Source of the DNA: Marinobacter lipolyticus
GTDB taxonomy: Bacteria > Pseudomonadota > Gammaproteobacteria > Pseudomonadales > Oleiphilaceae
Direction of reading: 5' to 3'
Assembly: GCF_018424605.1 (NCBI RefSeq)
Contig: NZ_QTKT01000007.1
Span: 1 to 64,000, forward strand
Length of the DNA stretch: 64,000 nt
A program made the position numbers and the translations under genes. Shown here in pieces: positions 53,498 to 62,809 of this stretch (positions are counted from its first letter, which is position 1; each line of letters begins with the position of its first letter). The notes beneath the pieces are model-generated. The model worked only from the letters and a program-made list of their open reading frames with translations. It searched no databases and was not told where the DNA came from.

Positions 53498-54727
53498 ATG
53501 ACAAGCCTGCTTACCAACCCCGAATTTTGGCAATACCTCAGCATCCCGGTGATTGCCGCCCTGATCGGCTGGACCACCAACTGGCTCGCCATCAAAATGA
53601 CCTTCTACCCGCTGGAATTCGTCGGCAAGCCCCCGCTGCTGGGCTGGCAGGGCATCATCCCCTCCAAGGCCCGGAAAATGGCGGCCATCAGCGTAGACGC
53701 CACCATCTCCAAAATCGGCACCGTTGAAGAAATTTTCCAGCAGATCGACCCCAAGGTACTCGCCGCCCACATCGTCCACTCCGCCGATCCCCGCATCGAA
53801 GAGTACGTGGACGAAATGATGCTGCAGGAATACCCCACCTTCTGGGAAAACCTGCCCTCCTCCGCCCGCAACATGGTCTACGACCGCGTACGCAAGGCCA
53901 CACCGCAGCTGGTCGACAACCTGGTGGACGACATCTCCAACAACATTGAAGACCTGCTCGACATCAAGGGCATGGTGATTGACCGGCTGGCGAAGGACAA
54001 GCGCCTGCTGAACCGGATCTTCCTGGAATGCGGCGAGGTGGAATTCCGCTTTATCGTCAATTCCGGTTTCTATTTCGGCTTCCTGTTCGGCCTGATCCAG
54101 ATGGCCGTGTGGTACTTCTACCAGAGCTGGTGGGTGCTGCCTTTCTTCGGCCTGCTGGTGGGCTACGCCACCAACTGGATCGCCCTGAACGTCATCTTCC
54201 GGCCGCTCCATGAGAAGAAAATCGGCCCGTTCCGTCTTCAGGGCCTGTTCCTGAAACGCCAGAAAGAAGTGGCCGAGTCTTTCTGCCACATCGTCACCCA
54301 TGAAATCCTGACCGTTGGCAACATCATCAACGCCATCATCGAAGGCCCCAAGGGCGACCGCGCCCGCAACATGGTGAAGAAGCACATCAAACCGCTGGTG
54401 GACGAAACCGCCGGCATGGGCAAAGCACTGACCCAGATGGCCTTCGGCCCCACCGGCTTCGCCACCCTCAAGCACAAGGTGGGGGAGAAGGCGATCGAGA
54501 TTTCCCAGTCCTCGTTCAACAACCCCATGTTCGAGAAAGACCGGGCGCGTGCCGTGGAATCCATCATGGTGGAGCGGATGATTGCGCTGTCGTCGGTGGA
54601 ATTCCAGGACCTGCTGCGACCCTGCTTCCAGGAAGATGAGATCAAACTTATTCTGGTGGGCGCGTTCCTGGGGATGATGGCCGGTGTGGGCCAACTGGTG
54701 TTTGTGTTTGGCGGTACGATGCTCTGA
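53498..54727 (+). CDS. DUF445 family membrane protein
   Basis: A 409-residue protein with an N-terminal membrane segment (FWQYLSIPVIAALIGWTTNWLA), a long soluble helical region and two or three more membrane segments (~188-225 and the C-terminal ILVGAFLGMMAGVGQLVF). The repeated motif GWTTNWLAIKMTFYPLEF and GYATNWIALNVIFRPLHEKK is the DUF445/YheB signature. Function unknown. No strong RBS is seen; the start follows directly after a family B repeat. Confidence 0.88.
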   Translation: MTSLLTNPEFWQYLSIPVIAALIGWTTNWLAIKMTFYPLEFVGKPPLLGWQGIIPSKARKMAAISVDATISKIGTVEEIFQQIDPKVLAAHIVHSADPRIEEYVDEMMLQEYPTFWENLPSSARNMVYDRVRKATPQLVDNLVDDISNNIEDLLDIKGMVIDRLAKDKRLLNRIFLECGEVEFRFIVNSGFYFGFLFGLIQMAVWYFYQSWWVLPFFGLLVGYATNWIALNVIFRPLHEKKIGPFRLQGLFLKRQKEVAESFCHIVTHEILTVGNIINAIIEGPKGDRARNMVKKHIKPLVDETAGMGKALTQMAFGPTGFATLKHKVGEKAIEISQSSFNNPMFEKDRARAVESIMVERMIALSSVEFQDLLRPCFQEDEIKLILVGAFLGMMAGVGQLVFVFGGTML

Positions 54728-54774
54728 ACCTTGCCGTTTGCCTGTGCATAACCGGAGGACCTCTCTATACTGAC

Positions 54775-54792
54775 GGTACGCGGATGCGTACC
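54775..54792 (+). promoter_or_regulatory. GGA hairpin in the leader of the HDOD gene (possible CsrA/RsmA site)
   Basis: GGTACGC-GGAT-GCGTACC is a perfect 7-bp stem with GGA in the loop, just after a TATACT -10-like box. A second GGA lies in the Shine-Dalgarno sequence CCGGAGGC. A GGA loop plus a GGA at the RBS is the usual arrangement of CsrA/RsmA targets. Inferred only. Confidence 0.4.
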
Positions 54793-54824
54793 TTTCAGCG
54801 AGCGATCTAATCCGGAGGCAGTGG

Positions 54825-55859
54825 ATGCCAGGCTTCTTTTCCTGGATATCAGGTTTTTTCTCGTCCCCCGGGCCTTCAGCCCCGATGCCCGAATCCCGGC
54901 TGTTCAACCCGGTCAGTCGCAACGAAGCAACCGACGAGCAGGAGGCCGCGCTGCTCCAGCACCTGGAGGAGCACCTGTTTTGCTGGCTGCTGGATTCGCC
55001 GCCGTCGGCGGTTCGGGTAGACACCCCCAGAATGGCCGCTGTGCTGGACCAGCTGGAGGACCGGCTCAGAACGTCCGCCATCGAAGAGCTGCCTCGTCAG
55101 CCGATGACCCTGCCCATGCTGATGCGCGCGCTTTCCGATGAGTCGTCGGACCGGCAGCGGCTGAGCGATATCATCCTCAGTGACCCCTCGCTGACCGACC
55201 AGCTTCTGCAAGTCGCCAACAGCCCCTATTTCCGCCCCGGCGACCAGCCTATCGAATCCGTAGACCAGGCCATCTTTGTGCTCGGCCTGGATGGCATTCG
55301 CAACGTGATTTCCGCCGCCGTCATGCGGCCCATGATGGTGGCCCGCAACAGCCGCGAGGCGTTGTTCGCCCAGCGGGTCTGGCGCTGGGGTCTGGCCTGC
55401 GCCCGCTCGGCGGAACTGATTGCCAGGCTGCAGGGGCAGGACACCAGCGCTTATTTCATGGTGGGCCTGTTACCGGCGCTGTCCTACATCACCCTGCGGC
55501 GGGAACTGCAGCGCATCTGCCGCAGCCGCGGCGGTGCAGAGCCGGAACCGGCGGTGATCCGCCAGGCACTGACGCGGTTCCAGTGGGGCACCTCGCAACT
55601 GCTGGCCAATGAATGGAACCTGCCGCCCCAGTATCATGCCTACCTGCTTGCCGCTGAGCGCCCGGCGCCGGCTCAGAAACACACGCCGCTGAACGACGGC
55701 ATCATCATCGGCACTCGGGAAGTACTTCGACACGCCCATCAGCGCAACATGGCAGAAGACAACCTGCTGACGGTTATTCGTCTGGATAACGACCAGCTGG
55801 CCAGGGTCAGGAAAGCCCTGCTGCAGATGCTGGATGGCGGCAACCGGGCCCGCCCCTGA
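54825..55859 (+). CDS. HDOD domain protein
   Basis: A 344-residue single-domain signalling protein. The HDOD region (~85-290) shows RQPMTLPMLMRALSDESSDRQRLSDIILSDPSLTDQLLQVANSPYF and SVDQAIFVLGLDGIRNVISA. The HD metal residues are lost, as is usual in HDOD. The N-terminal 80 residues have no motif. Such proteins link chemosensory, biofilm and stress signalling; the specific role is unknown. RBS GGAGGC lies eight bases upstream and carries a GGA. Confidence 0.85.
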   Translation: MPGFFSWISGFFSSPGPSAPMPESRLFNPVSRNEATDEQEAALLQHLEEHLFCWLLDSPPSAVRVDTPRMAAVLDQLEDRLRTSAIEELPRQPMTLPMLMRALSDESSDRQRLSDIILSDPSLTDQLLQVANSPYFRPGDQPIESVDQAIFVLGLDGIRNVISAAVMRPMMVARNSREALFAQRVWRWGLACARSAELIARLQGQDTSAYFMVGLLPALSYITLRRELQRICRSRGGAEPEPAVIRQALTRFQWGTSQLLANEWNLPPQYHAYLLAAERPAPAQKHTPLNDGIIIGTREVLRHAHQRNMAEDNLLTVIRLDNDQLARVRKALLQMLDGGNRARP

Positions 55860-55879
55860 CCAGGGCAGGACGGCTTCGG

Positions 55880-57199
55880 TCAGGGTTTGGCCGGGGCGGC
55901 GTTTTCCCCCAACAGGTCAGCAAAGGTTACTGATTCTGTATCGGGCATGCTGTGTCTGAGGCTGTCCGGCAATACCGGGGGCAGGCGATCCACCACCCGA
56001 TCCTCGTCGTGACGGATGGCCTCGAGCACGCCCGCGACGGTAATCAGGTTCAATGCCCGGCCCGGCGCAAGCTGGTCGCCCTGGGTGCCTGCCAGCGTAA
56101 GGAACCCGGCCCGGATCAGCTTGTCACTGATGCTGCGGGTCACCTCACCGGGCACCCGCAATTGCTGCTCCAGCCATTCCTGCTGGGGCGCCCGCCGGCC
56201 TTCGCTGAACGGCTTTGCCACCATCCACATCACCGCCAGACCGACCTTTTCCTGCAATTCCGGGGACAACCGGACCTGACTTCGCTTGGCCACCGATCCG
56301 GGGTTTTGCAGATAGAACGACAGGCTGGCCCCCAGCAGCAGGATCATCCAGTTCAGGTAGATCCAGATCAGCAGGATGATACCGATGGCAAAACTGGAAT
56401 AGATTGCCTCGTACTTTGCCGAACCCGCCACGAACGAGGCAAACAGCATCCCCGCCGCCTGCCAGGACACACCGGCGACCAGGCCGCCGATAAAGGCATA
56501 GCGCAGCTTGACGCGAGTGTTGGGAATGAACACATAGACAAAGGTAAAGGCCCCGACCACCAGCAGGAACGGTGTGAAACGACTGATTGTAATGATCAGT
56601 GAACCAAACGGTTCGATTTCCATCAGCGTCTGCACGAAGCGCGACGAGAAGATGGTCGCGCTGATGCCAATGGCCGACACCATCAGCAGCGGACCGACCA
56701 TAATCACGCTCAGGTAGTTGCTGAAGCGCTGGGCCATGGAGCGCATGTCCGGCACCCGCCAGATCATGTTGAACGACCGTTCGATCTTCTGCACCAGAGA
56801 GATGACCGTGTAGACCAGCAACGCCAGGCCCACCGACCCCAGCACCCCGACTTTCATGTTGTCGACAAAGCCGAGCACCTGCTCCGCCAGCTCAACCCCC
56901 TGCGGCCCCATGGGCTGGAAAAACTGATACAGGAACGGCTCCATACGCTGATGCACACCCAGCGCCTTGAGTACGGAAAAACTCAGGGCCAGCAGCGGCA
57001 CAATGGAGAGCAGCGTGGTGTAAACCAGGCTCATGGAGTGCAGGGTGAGATTGCCACTGATCACATCCCTCGCCAGCGCGTAGAGGCTGCGCCCGGTTTT
57101 ATAGAGCCAGGTCCAGGGCCACCGCTCGGGCGGATTGGGATTGGCAAGGATCCATTTTTCGGCCGCGTTAAGCCGTTCTTTCAGCTGGAAGGAAGCCAC
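55880..57199 (-). CDS. YihY/virulence factor BrkB family membrane protein
   Basis: A 439-residue protein with six transmembrane segments (~50-300). SMSLVYTTLLSIVPLLALSFSVLKALG and LLIWIYLNWMILLLGASLSFYLQ are the RbnBN/YihY signatures. The C-terminal ~130 residues are soluble and may be a winged-helix-like domain. The GTG at 57199 was chosen because CAGGA lies six bases upstream and the frame then matches family length; an open frame continues upstream with no RBS. The family was once called RNase BN but is not a nuclease. Confidence 0.87.
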   Translation of the reverse strand: MASFQLKERLNAAEKWILANPNPPERWPWTWLYKTGRSLYALARDVISGNLTLHSMSLVYTTLLSIVPLLALSFSVLKALGVHQRMEPFLYQFFQPMGPQGVELAEQVLGFVDNMKVGVLGSVGLALLVYTVISLVQKIERSFNMIWRVPDMRSMAQRFSNYLSVIMVGPLLMVSAIGISATIFSSRFVQTLMEIEPFGSLIITISRFTPFLLVVGAFTFVYVFIPNTRVKLRYAFIGGLVAGVSWQAAGMLFASFVAGSAKYEAIYSSFAIGIILLIWIYLNWMILLLGASLSFYLQNPGSVAKRSQVRLSPELQEKVGLAVMWMVAKPFSEGRRAPQQEWLEQQLRVPGEVTRSISDKLIRAGFLTLAGTQGDQLAPGRALNLITVAGVLEAIRHDEDRVVDRLPPVLPDSLRHSMPDTESVTFADLLGENAAPAKP

Positions 57200-57296
57200 A
57201 CAACATCCTGTTTTCTCGTGATATGCCCAGAGTATGGGCGGTTCGCCAGAAGATTCAACACTTTGACGACACAGTCCGCTCCTTTGGCCGGAGCAT

Positions 57297-58232
57297 TCAA
57301 CCGGCAGACGCGAGATTGTCCGCCGTAATCTCCACAATTCGCTGGCGTGCCTCGCGGCTGGCCCAGGCGGAATGCGGCGTGATGATCAGGTTGGGGATAT
57401 CGTCCGCCAGCAACGGGTTGCCATTGCGCGGCGGCTCCTCGGTGAGCACGTCAAAACCCGCGCCGGCAATGGTGCCGGCCCGCAACGCATCAGCCAGTGC
57501 CTGCTCGTCTACCAGCCCCCCGCGGGACGTGTTGATCAGCAACGCATCCCGCTTCATTTTCTGCAGCTCTTCGGCGCCGATCAGGTGGCGGGTCTCGTCG
57601 GTCAGCAGGCAGTGCAGCGACAGCACATCCACCTGGGGCAACAGCTCGTCCAGAGGCACCCGCGGGTAGCCATCAACCTCCCCGCGTTCCTGCCCGGGCC
57701 GCGCCCCCAGCAGTATTTTCATGCCAAACGCTTTGGCCCGCTCAGCCACGCCCTGCCCCAGGTCACCATAGCCGATAATGCCCAGCGTGCGGCGTTCCAG
57801 TTCCATGATGGGGTGGTCCATCAGGCAGAACATGGGGCTGGTTGCCCAGCGCCCGGCTCTCACATCCCGGTCGTAGTCCAGCAGCCGGGTTGCCAGTGCC
57901 AGCATCAGCGCCATGGTATGCTGCGCCACCGTCGAGCGGCCATAGTGGGTGACGTTCATGACCCGGATACCGTGTTCTTTCGCCGCCGCCTGATCAACGT
58001 TGTTGAGGCCCGTCGCCACCACCGCGATGGTGTTCAGTTCCGGGCAGGCTTCAAAATGCTCCCGCTTGAGGACCACCTTGTTGACGACCACGGTATCAAA
58101 GCCACGAATCCGCTCCTGCACCTGATCCGGAGCCGTTCGATCGTGCTTGACCAGACCGCCGGTCACCTTTTCAAGCGACGACAGGTCGACGTCACTTCCG
58201 AGTGTATCTGCATCCAGGAACACCGCTTTCAT
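57297..58232 (-). CDS. D-2-hydroxyacid dehydrogenase (hydroxypyruvate reductase-like)
   Basis: A 311-residue NAD(P) enzyme. The Rossmann motif LGIIGYGDLGQGVAERAKAFG is near 147-167. The catalytic Arg is in NTSRGGLVDEQAL, Glu in LTEEPP, and His in ITPHSAWAS. The HprA/glycerate dehydrogenase subgroup is suggested by VATGLNNVDQAAAKEHGI and the PHSAWASREARQR end. The second ATG, with AAGGAG six bases upstream, was chosen. The preferred substrate is not certain. Confidence 0.88.
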   Translation of the reverse strand: MKAVFLDADTLGSDVDLSSLEKVTGGLVKHDRTAPDQVQERIRGFDTVVVNKVVLKREHFEACPELNTIAVVATGLNNVDQAAAKEHGIRVMNVTHYGRSTVAQHTMALMLALATRLLDYDRDVRAGRWATSPMFCLMDHPIMELERRTLGIIGYGDLGQGVAERAKAFGMKILLGARPGQERGEVDGYPRVPLDELLPQVDVLSLHCLLTDETRHLIGAEELQKMKRDALLINTSRGGLVDEQALADALRAGTIAGAGFDVLTEEPPRNGNPLLADDIPNLIITPHSAWASREARQRIVEITADNLASAG

Positions 58233-58307
58233 TCGTTTCTCCTTCACCAAGACCGTCACAGATTAGGGTAGACTGAAACAAACCGCCAACAGAAGGATGG
58301 GCTGACG

Positions 58308-58961
58308 ATGGAACACGAATTCTGGCACGAGCGCTGGGCGAAGAAGGAAATCGGCTTCCACGAGGGCACGATCAACCAGTACCTTTACGAGCACTGGCCG
58401 GAACTGGCCGGCAACGGCAAGGAGGCGGTACTGGTCCCGCTGTGCGGCAAGGCCCACGATATGTGGTGGCTGCACGACCGGGGCCACCCCATCATCGGCG
58501 TGGAACTCAGCGACATCGCCTGCAAGGATTTCTTCGAGGAAGCCGGCGAGAAAGCCATGGTGCGCCCGGGGGAGCCCTTCACCCGCTTCAAACACGACGA
58601 CCTCGAGATCTGGTGTGGCGACTTTTTCCAGCTGGTGCCCGATGACCTCAAACACGTCCGCCTGGTTTACGACCGCGCTGCCCTCATCGCCCTACCGCCG
58701 CATATGCGCAAAGGGTATGTGGAACATCTGACGGCGGTGATCCCCGACGGCACCCGCATCCTGCTGATCACCCTCGACTACGACACCGAAATCAAGGGCC
58801 CGCCGTTCAATGTCAGCGACGACGAGGTGCGCGAGCTATATTCCGACGACTTCGAAATTGAACATATTCTGACCAACACTCTCGCCAAAGATCATCCTTT
58901 TACCAAGCGCAAGGGGCTTTCTGGGGCTACTGAGAGTGTGTTTCGTCTGGTCAAGAAGTAG
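58308..58961 (+). CDS. tpm: Thiopurine S-methyltransferase
   Basis: The 217-residue SAM-dependent enzyme begins MEHEFWHERWAKKEIGFHEG and has VLVPLCGKAHDMWWL and GVELSDIACKDFF, the TPMT motifs. In marine bacteria it methylates thiols or selenium and tellurium compounds; natural substrate unknown. RBS AGAAGGA. Its 3' end is followed by a family A palindrome. Confidence 0.95.
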   Translation: MEHEFWHERWAKKEIGFHEGTINQYLYEHWPELAGNGKEAVLVPLCGKAHDMWWLHDRGHPIIGVELSDIACKDFFEEAGEKAMVRPGEPFTRFKHDDLEIWCGDFFQLVPDDLKHVRLVYDRAALIALPPHMRKGYVEHLTAVIPDGTRILLITLDYDTEIKGPPFNVSDDEVRELYSDDFEIEHILTNTLAKDHPFTKRKGLSGATESVFRLVKK

Positions 58962-58992
58962 CCTGGTCGGTTTGGGGGATCGGCGACTACGA

Positions 58993-59067
58993 GGGGATCC
59001 TTTTTTGAAAATGGCCGCTTAAACTCGCTGCGCTCAGACAGGCGGTCATTTTAAAAAAAGGATCCCC
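58993..59067. repeat. Family A palindrome (copy A3), after tpm
   Basis: Arms begin GGGGATCCTTTTTTGAAAAT and pair with a right arm ending AAAAAAAGGATCCCC; two mismatches. The core is on the minus strand (CTTAAACTCGCTGCGCTCAG). It starts 32 bases past tpm. Bases 59068-59223 between this and copy A4 hold nothing recognisable. Confidence 0.85.
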
Positions 59068-59223
59068 ACATATCCGCCTCGTCTGACCAACTACGGTTAC
59101 CTAGCAAAGACGACTACCACTAAGATTCTCCTTGGCTTTTTGTGGCCCCAGCCCTTTCCGATTTCAGAGTTTCCTACCCCCTACCTTTTGGTCTTTAAGT
59201 TGGCCTACCTGATTGAGTTTGCA

Positions 59224-59316
59224 GGAGTGTGGGGGTGGTCCTTTGTGCAAAACACCGCCTGTCTGAGCGCAGCGAGTTTAAGCGGAGTTTTGCACAAAGG
59301 ACCACCCCCACGCTCC
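59224..59316. repeat. Family A palindrome (copy A4), between tpm and prkA
   Basis: Arms of 30 bases (GTGGGGGTGGTCCTTTGTGC at 59229 onward and 59282-59311) have one mismatch; weaker pairing extends to 59224 and 59316. The core GCCTGTCTGAGCGCAGCGAG is in plus orientation, opposite to copy A3 only 156 bases away. Confidence 0.88.
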
Positions 59317-59557
59317 CTCCCCCTCAAACCGAAGCAACAGAATTTAATGAACCTTAACCGTAAAACCACTGTCGAAGTTCCCGAGCCTGAACTAAGCTCA
59401 AAATAACCAGACCGAGATCAAGCGCCCAGCGTACATCAGTCTGGAGTATCCAATTCTTCCAACCATAACTACTTACACCGCCCAGATTGGCGGAGCCAAC
59501 TGCAACGGGGAAATTGCGTGAACTGAAAGCTGAAGAACAGCGAGCGAGGGGCCATCT
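59317..59557 (+). other. Upstream region of prkA, no gene seen
   Basis: About 240 bases of lower GC without a plausible reading frame. A TTGGCG-like segment near 59487 resembles a sigma-54 site but its spacing is one base too long. A GAGGGG RBS lies about six bases before the prkA ATG. I see no convincing promoter. Confidence 0.4.
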
Positions 59558-61480
59558 ATGAGCATACTGCAGCACTTCAAAGACCGGTATGAAGCGACTC
59601 AGGAAGAGGAATACTCTCTTGAGGAATACCTGGAGATCTGCAAACAGGACCCAACGGCATACGCCACTGCCGCGGAGAGGATGTTACTGGCGATCGGCGA
59701 GCCAGAGTTGATTGATACTTCCCGTGACTCCCGGCTGTCACGCATTTTTTCCAACAAAGTCATCAAACGTTACCCTGAATTCTCCGAGTTCTACGGCATG
59801 GAAGACGCCGTGGAAAACATCGTTTCCTTCTTCCGCCACGCCGCCCAGGGGCTCGAGGAAAAGAAACAGATTCTCTATTTGCTGGGCCCGGTGGGCGGCG
59901 GCAAGTCCTCCCTCGCTGAAAAGCTCAAGTTCCTCATGCAGAAGGTGCCCTTTTACGCCATCAAGGGCTCGCCGGTGAACGAATCGCCGCTGGGGCTGTT
60001 TGATCCGGCGGAGGATGCGAAGATTCTGGAAGAGGAATATGGCATCCCCTCCCGCTACCTGAAATCCATCATGTCCCCCTGGGCGGTCAAGCGCCTGCAC
60101 GAATACGGCGGTGATATCAGCCAGTTCCGGGTGGTGAAGAAGTATCCTTCGGTGCTGGATCAGGTCGGCGTATCCAAGACCGAACCCGGGGACGACAACA
60201 ACCAGGACATCTCCGCCCTGGTGGGTAAGGTCAACATCCGCATGCTGGAGGACTATTCCCAGGACGATCCGGACGCCTACAGTTTCAGCGGCGGCCTGTG
60301 CAAGGCCAACCAGGGGCTGATGGAATTCGTGGAGATGTTCAAGGCCCCCATCAAGGTGCTGCATCCTTTGCTGACCGCCACCCAGGAAGGCAACTACAAC
60401 ACCACCGAGGGCATGGGCTCGGTGCCGTTTGACGGCATCATTCTCGCCCACTCCAACGAGTCGGAATGGCAGACTTTCCGCAACAACAAGCACAACGAGG
60501 CGTTCCTTGACCGGGTCTACATCGTCAAGGTGCCCTACTGTGTGCGGGTAACCGAAGAGATCGAGATCTACAAGAAACTGCTCAAGCACAGCTCCCTGTT
60601 CGGCGCGCCCTGCGCCCCGGATACCCTGGACATGCTGGCGCAGTTCTCGGTGCTGTCGCGGATCAAGGAACCGGAAAACTCCAGCGTGTTCTCCAAGATG
60701 CGGGTGTACGACGGCCAGAACATCAAGGACACCGATCCCAAGGCGAAATCCATTCAGGAGTACCGCGACGCCGCCGGGGTCAACGAGGGCATGGACGGGC
60801 TTTCAACCCGCTTTGCCTTCAAGATTCTCTCCAAGGTGTTCAACTTCGATACCGCGGAAGTGGCCGCCAACCCGGTGCACCTGCTGTATGTGATCGAGAA
60901 ACAGATCGAACAGGAGCAGTTCCCGCCGGAAACCCAGGAGCGCTACCTGCGCTTCATCAAGGAATTCCTGGCGCCGCACTACGTCCAATTTATTGGCAAG
61001 GAAATCCAGACCGCGTATCTGGAGAGCTACAGCGAATACGGCCAGAACCTGTTCGATCGCTACGTGACCTATGCCGACTTCTGGATTCAGGATCAGGAGT
61101 ACCGGGACCCGGAGACCGGCGAAATCCTCGACCGCTCGTCCATCAACGACGAGCTGGAGAAAATCGAGAAGCCCGCCGGTATCAGTAATCCCAAGGATTT
61201 CCGCAACGAAGTGGTCAACTTCGTACTGCGGGCCCGGGCGAACAATCAGGGCCGCAATCCGTCCTGGCTCAGTTATGAAAAACTGCGCAGTGTGATCGAG
61301 AAGAAAATGTTCTCCAACACCGAGGACCTGTTGCCGGTTATCTCCTTCAATCCGAAGGCCAGCCAGGAAGATCAGAAGAAACACAAGCAGTTCGTCGAGC
61401 GTATGGTCGATCGAGGCTACACGGAGAAACAGGTACGGCTTCTGGCCGAATGGTATCTGCGCGTCCGCAAGTCTCACTAA
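59558..61480 (+). CDS. prkA: PrkA-type serine protein kinase (YeaG)
   Basis: A 640-residue protein with an N-terminal AAA+ region (~60-390; Walker A GPVGGGKSSLAEKLK near 109) and a C-terminal PrkA kinase-like domain from about 420. FDGIILAHSNESEWQTFRNN is a PrkA signature. In E. coli YeaG acts with YeaH in nitrogen starvation and stress. The gene is 33 bases before the yeaH homologue, which overlaps spoVR; the trio is conserved in gammaproteobacteria. Confidence 0.95.
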   Translation: MSILQHFKDRYEATQEEEYSLEEYLEICKQDPTAYATAAERMLLAIGEPELIDTSRDSRLSRIFSNKVIKRYPEFSEFYGMEDAVENIVSFFRHAAQGLEEKKQILYLLGPVGGGKSSLAEKLKFLMQKVPFYAIKGSPVNESPLGLFDPAEDAKILEEEYGIPSRYLKSIMSPWAVKRLHEYGGDISQFRVVKKYPSVLDQVGVSKTEPGDDNNQDISALVGKVNIRMLEDYSQDDPDAYSFSGGLCKANQGLMEFVEMFKAPIKVLHPLLTATQEGNYNTTEGMGSVPFDGIILAHSNESEWQTFRNNKHNEAFLDRVYIVKVPYCVRVTEEIEIYKKLLKHSSLFGAPCAPDTLDMLAQFSVLSRIKEPENSSVFSKMRVYDGQNIKDTDPKAKSIQEYRDAAGVNEGMDGLSTRFAFKILSKVFNFDTAEVAANPVHLLYVIEKQIEQEQFPPETQERYLRFIKEFLAPHYVQFIGKEIQTAYLESYSEYGQNLFDRYVTYADFWIQDQEYRDPETGEILDRSSINDELEKIEKPAGISNPKDFRNEVVNFVLRARANNQGRNPSWLSYEKLRSVIEKKMFSNTEDLLPVISFNPKASQEDQKKHKQFVERMVDRGYTEKQVRLLAEWYLRVRKSH

Positions 61481-61513
61481 GTCAGTGAAGGTTCACTGAA
61501 CTGGAGTAAAGCT

Positions 61514-62809
61514 ATGGGTATGACCCACATAGTCGACCGTCGGCTGAACGGCAAAAACAAGAGCGCAGTGAACCGGGAACGGTTCCTGCGCCGGTACCGC
61601 CATCACATCAAGAAAGCCGTGGCCGACGCGGTACAGCGCCGGTCCATCACCGACATCGAGCGCGGCGAGAAGGTCAGCATTCCCTCCCGCGATATCGAGG
61701 AACCCATTTTCCACCACGGCCAGGGCGGCAATCGCGAGGTGGTTCATCCCGGCAACAAGGAGTTCGTGACCGGAGACACCGTGCCCAAGCCACCCGGCGG
61801 TGGCGGCAAGGGTCAGGGCCAGGGACAGGCCAGCCCGGATGGCGAGGGTATGGACGAATTCGCCTTCCAGATCACCCAGGAGGAATTCCTGGAATTCCTG
61901 TTTGATGACCTGGAGCTACCCAACCTTGCCCGAAAGAAGCTCAAGGACACCGAGGCCTTCAAGTACGTACGCTCCGGGTTCTCCACCCAGGGTGTGCCGG
62001 CCAAACTGGATGTGGTGCGCTCATTGCGGGGGGCCCACGCGCGGCGGCTGGGCCTGGGTGGCGCCCGCAAGAAAAAAATCCGCGAACTGGAAGAGCAACT
62101 GGCTGCCCTGAAGTCCGCACCGGACGACCTTGACCCCGCCTTCAGCCACGAAGACCAGATTCAGATTCTGGAAGAGGAAATCACGCGGCTGAAAGCCAAC
62201 GTGAAACGCATTCCATTCATTGACGAGATCGATCTGCGCTACCGCCAGCACCTGAAGCAGCCCAAGCCGGCCACCAGCGCGGTGATGTTCTGCCTGATGG
62301 ACGTGTCCGGCTCGATGACCCAGATGCACAAGGACATCGCCAAGCGCTTCTTCATCCTGCTGTATCTGTTCCTGAAGAAGAACTACAAGAAGATCGATGT
62401 GGTCTTCATCCGCCACCACACCAGCGCCAAGGAAGTGGATGAGGAGGAGTTTTTCTATTCTCGGGAAACCGGCGGCACCATTGTCTCCAGCGCCCTGAAG
62501 CTGATGCACAAGATCATCGAATCCCGCTACTCCCCGGCAGAATGGAACATCTACGCGGCCCAGGCCTCCGACGGCGACAACTGGAACGACGATTCCCCGG
62601 TGTGCGGCAAGCTGCTGGCCGATAACATCCTGCCGCTGGTGCAGTACTTCGCCTATGTGGAGATTACCCCGCAGGACCATCAGATGCTCTGGTACGAGTA
62701 CGAGAAAATACAGGAGCAGTACCCCCAGAGCTTTGCCCTGCAACAGATTGCCGATCCCGGAGAGATCTACCCGGTGTTCCGCCAGTTGTTCGAGAGGAAA
62801 GCCGCATGA
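61514..62809 (+). CDS. yeaH: YeaH/YhbH family protein (DUF444)
   Basis: The 431-residue protein starts [24 protein letters not shown], the DUF444 hallmark. A glycine-rich linker ([13 protein letters not shown]) and coiled coil follow, then a von Willebrand A-like region with the MIDAS motif DVSGS near 262. It works with PrkA in stress signalling. The stop overlaps spoVR by four bases (ATGA). Confidence 0.94.
   Translation: MGMTHIVDRRLNGKNKSAVNRERFLRRYRHHIKKAVADAVQRRSITDIERGEKVSIPSRDIEEPIFHHGQGGNREVVHPGNKEFVTGDTVPKPPGGGGKGQGQGQASPDGEGMDEFAFQITQEEFLEFLFDDLELPNLARKKLKDTEAFKYVRSGFSTQGVPAKLDVVRSLRGAHARRLGLGGARKKKIRELEEQLAALKSAPDDLDPAFSHEDQIQILEEEITRLKANVKRIPFIDEIDLRYRQHLKQPKPATSAVMFCLMDVSGSMTQMHKDIAKRFFILLYLFLKKNYKKIDVVFIRHHTSAKEVDEEEFFYSRETGGTIVSSALKLMHKIIESRYSPAEWNIYAAQASDGDNWNDDSPVCGKLLADNILPLVQYFAYVEITPQDHQMLWYEYEKIQEQYPQSFALQQIADPGEIYPVFRQLFERKAA

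Noticed and set aside
53267..55081. 604-codon minus-strand frame across the DUF445 and HDOD genes
   Set aside because: It runs across two genes and an intergenic palindrome, with no RBS or domain; chance open frame.
55880..57337. Upstream start for the YihY protein at 57337
   Set aside because: The extra residues overlap the 3' end of the preceding dehydrogenase gene, lack an RBS and do not match the family N-terminus.
59140..59406. 88-codon plus-strand frame before prkA
   Set aside because: It runs through a palindrome, has no RBS and no coding character.
59487..59503. Sigma-54-like TTGGCGGAGCCAACTGC before prkA
   Set aside because: The GG and GC doublets are 11 bases apart instead of 10, and the middle lacks CACG. 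Not counted as a promoter.
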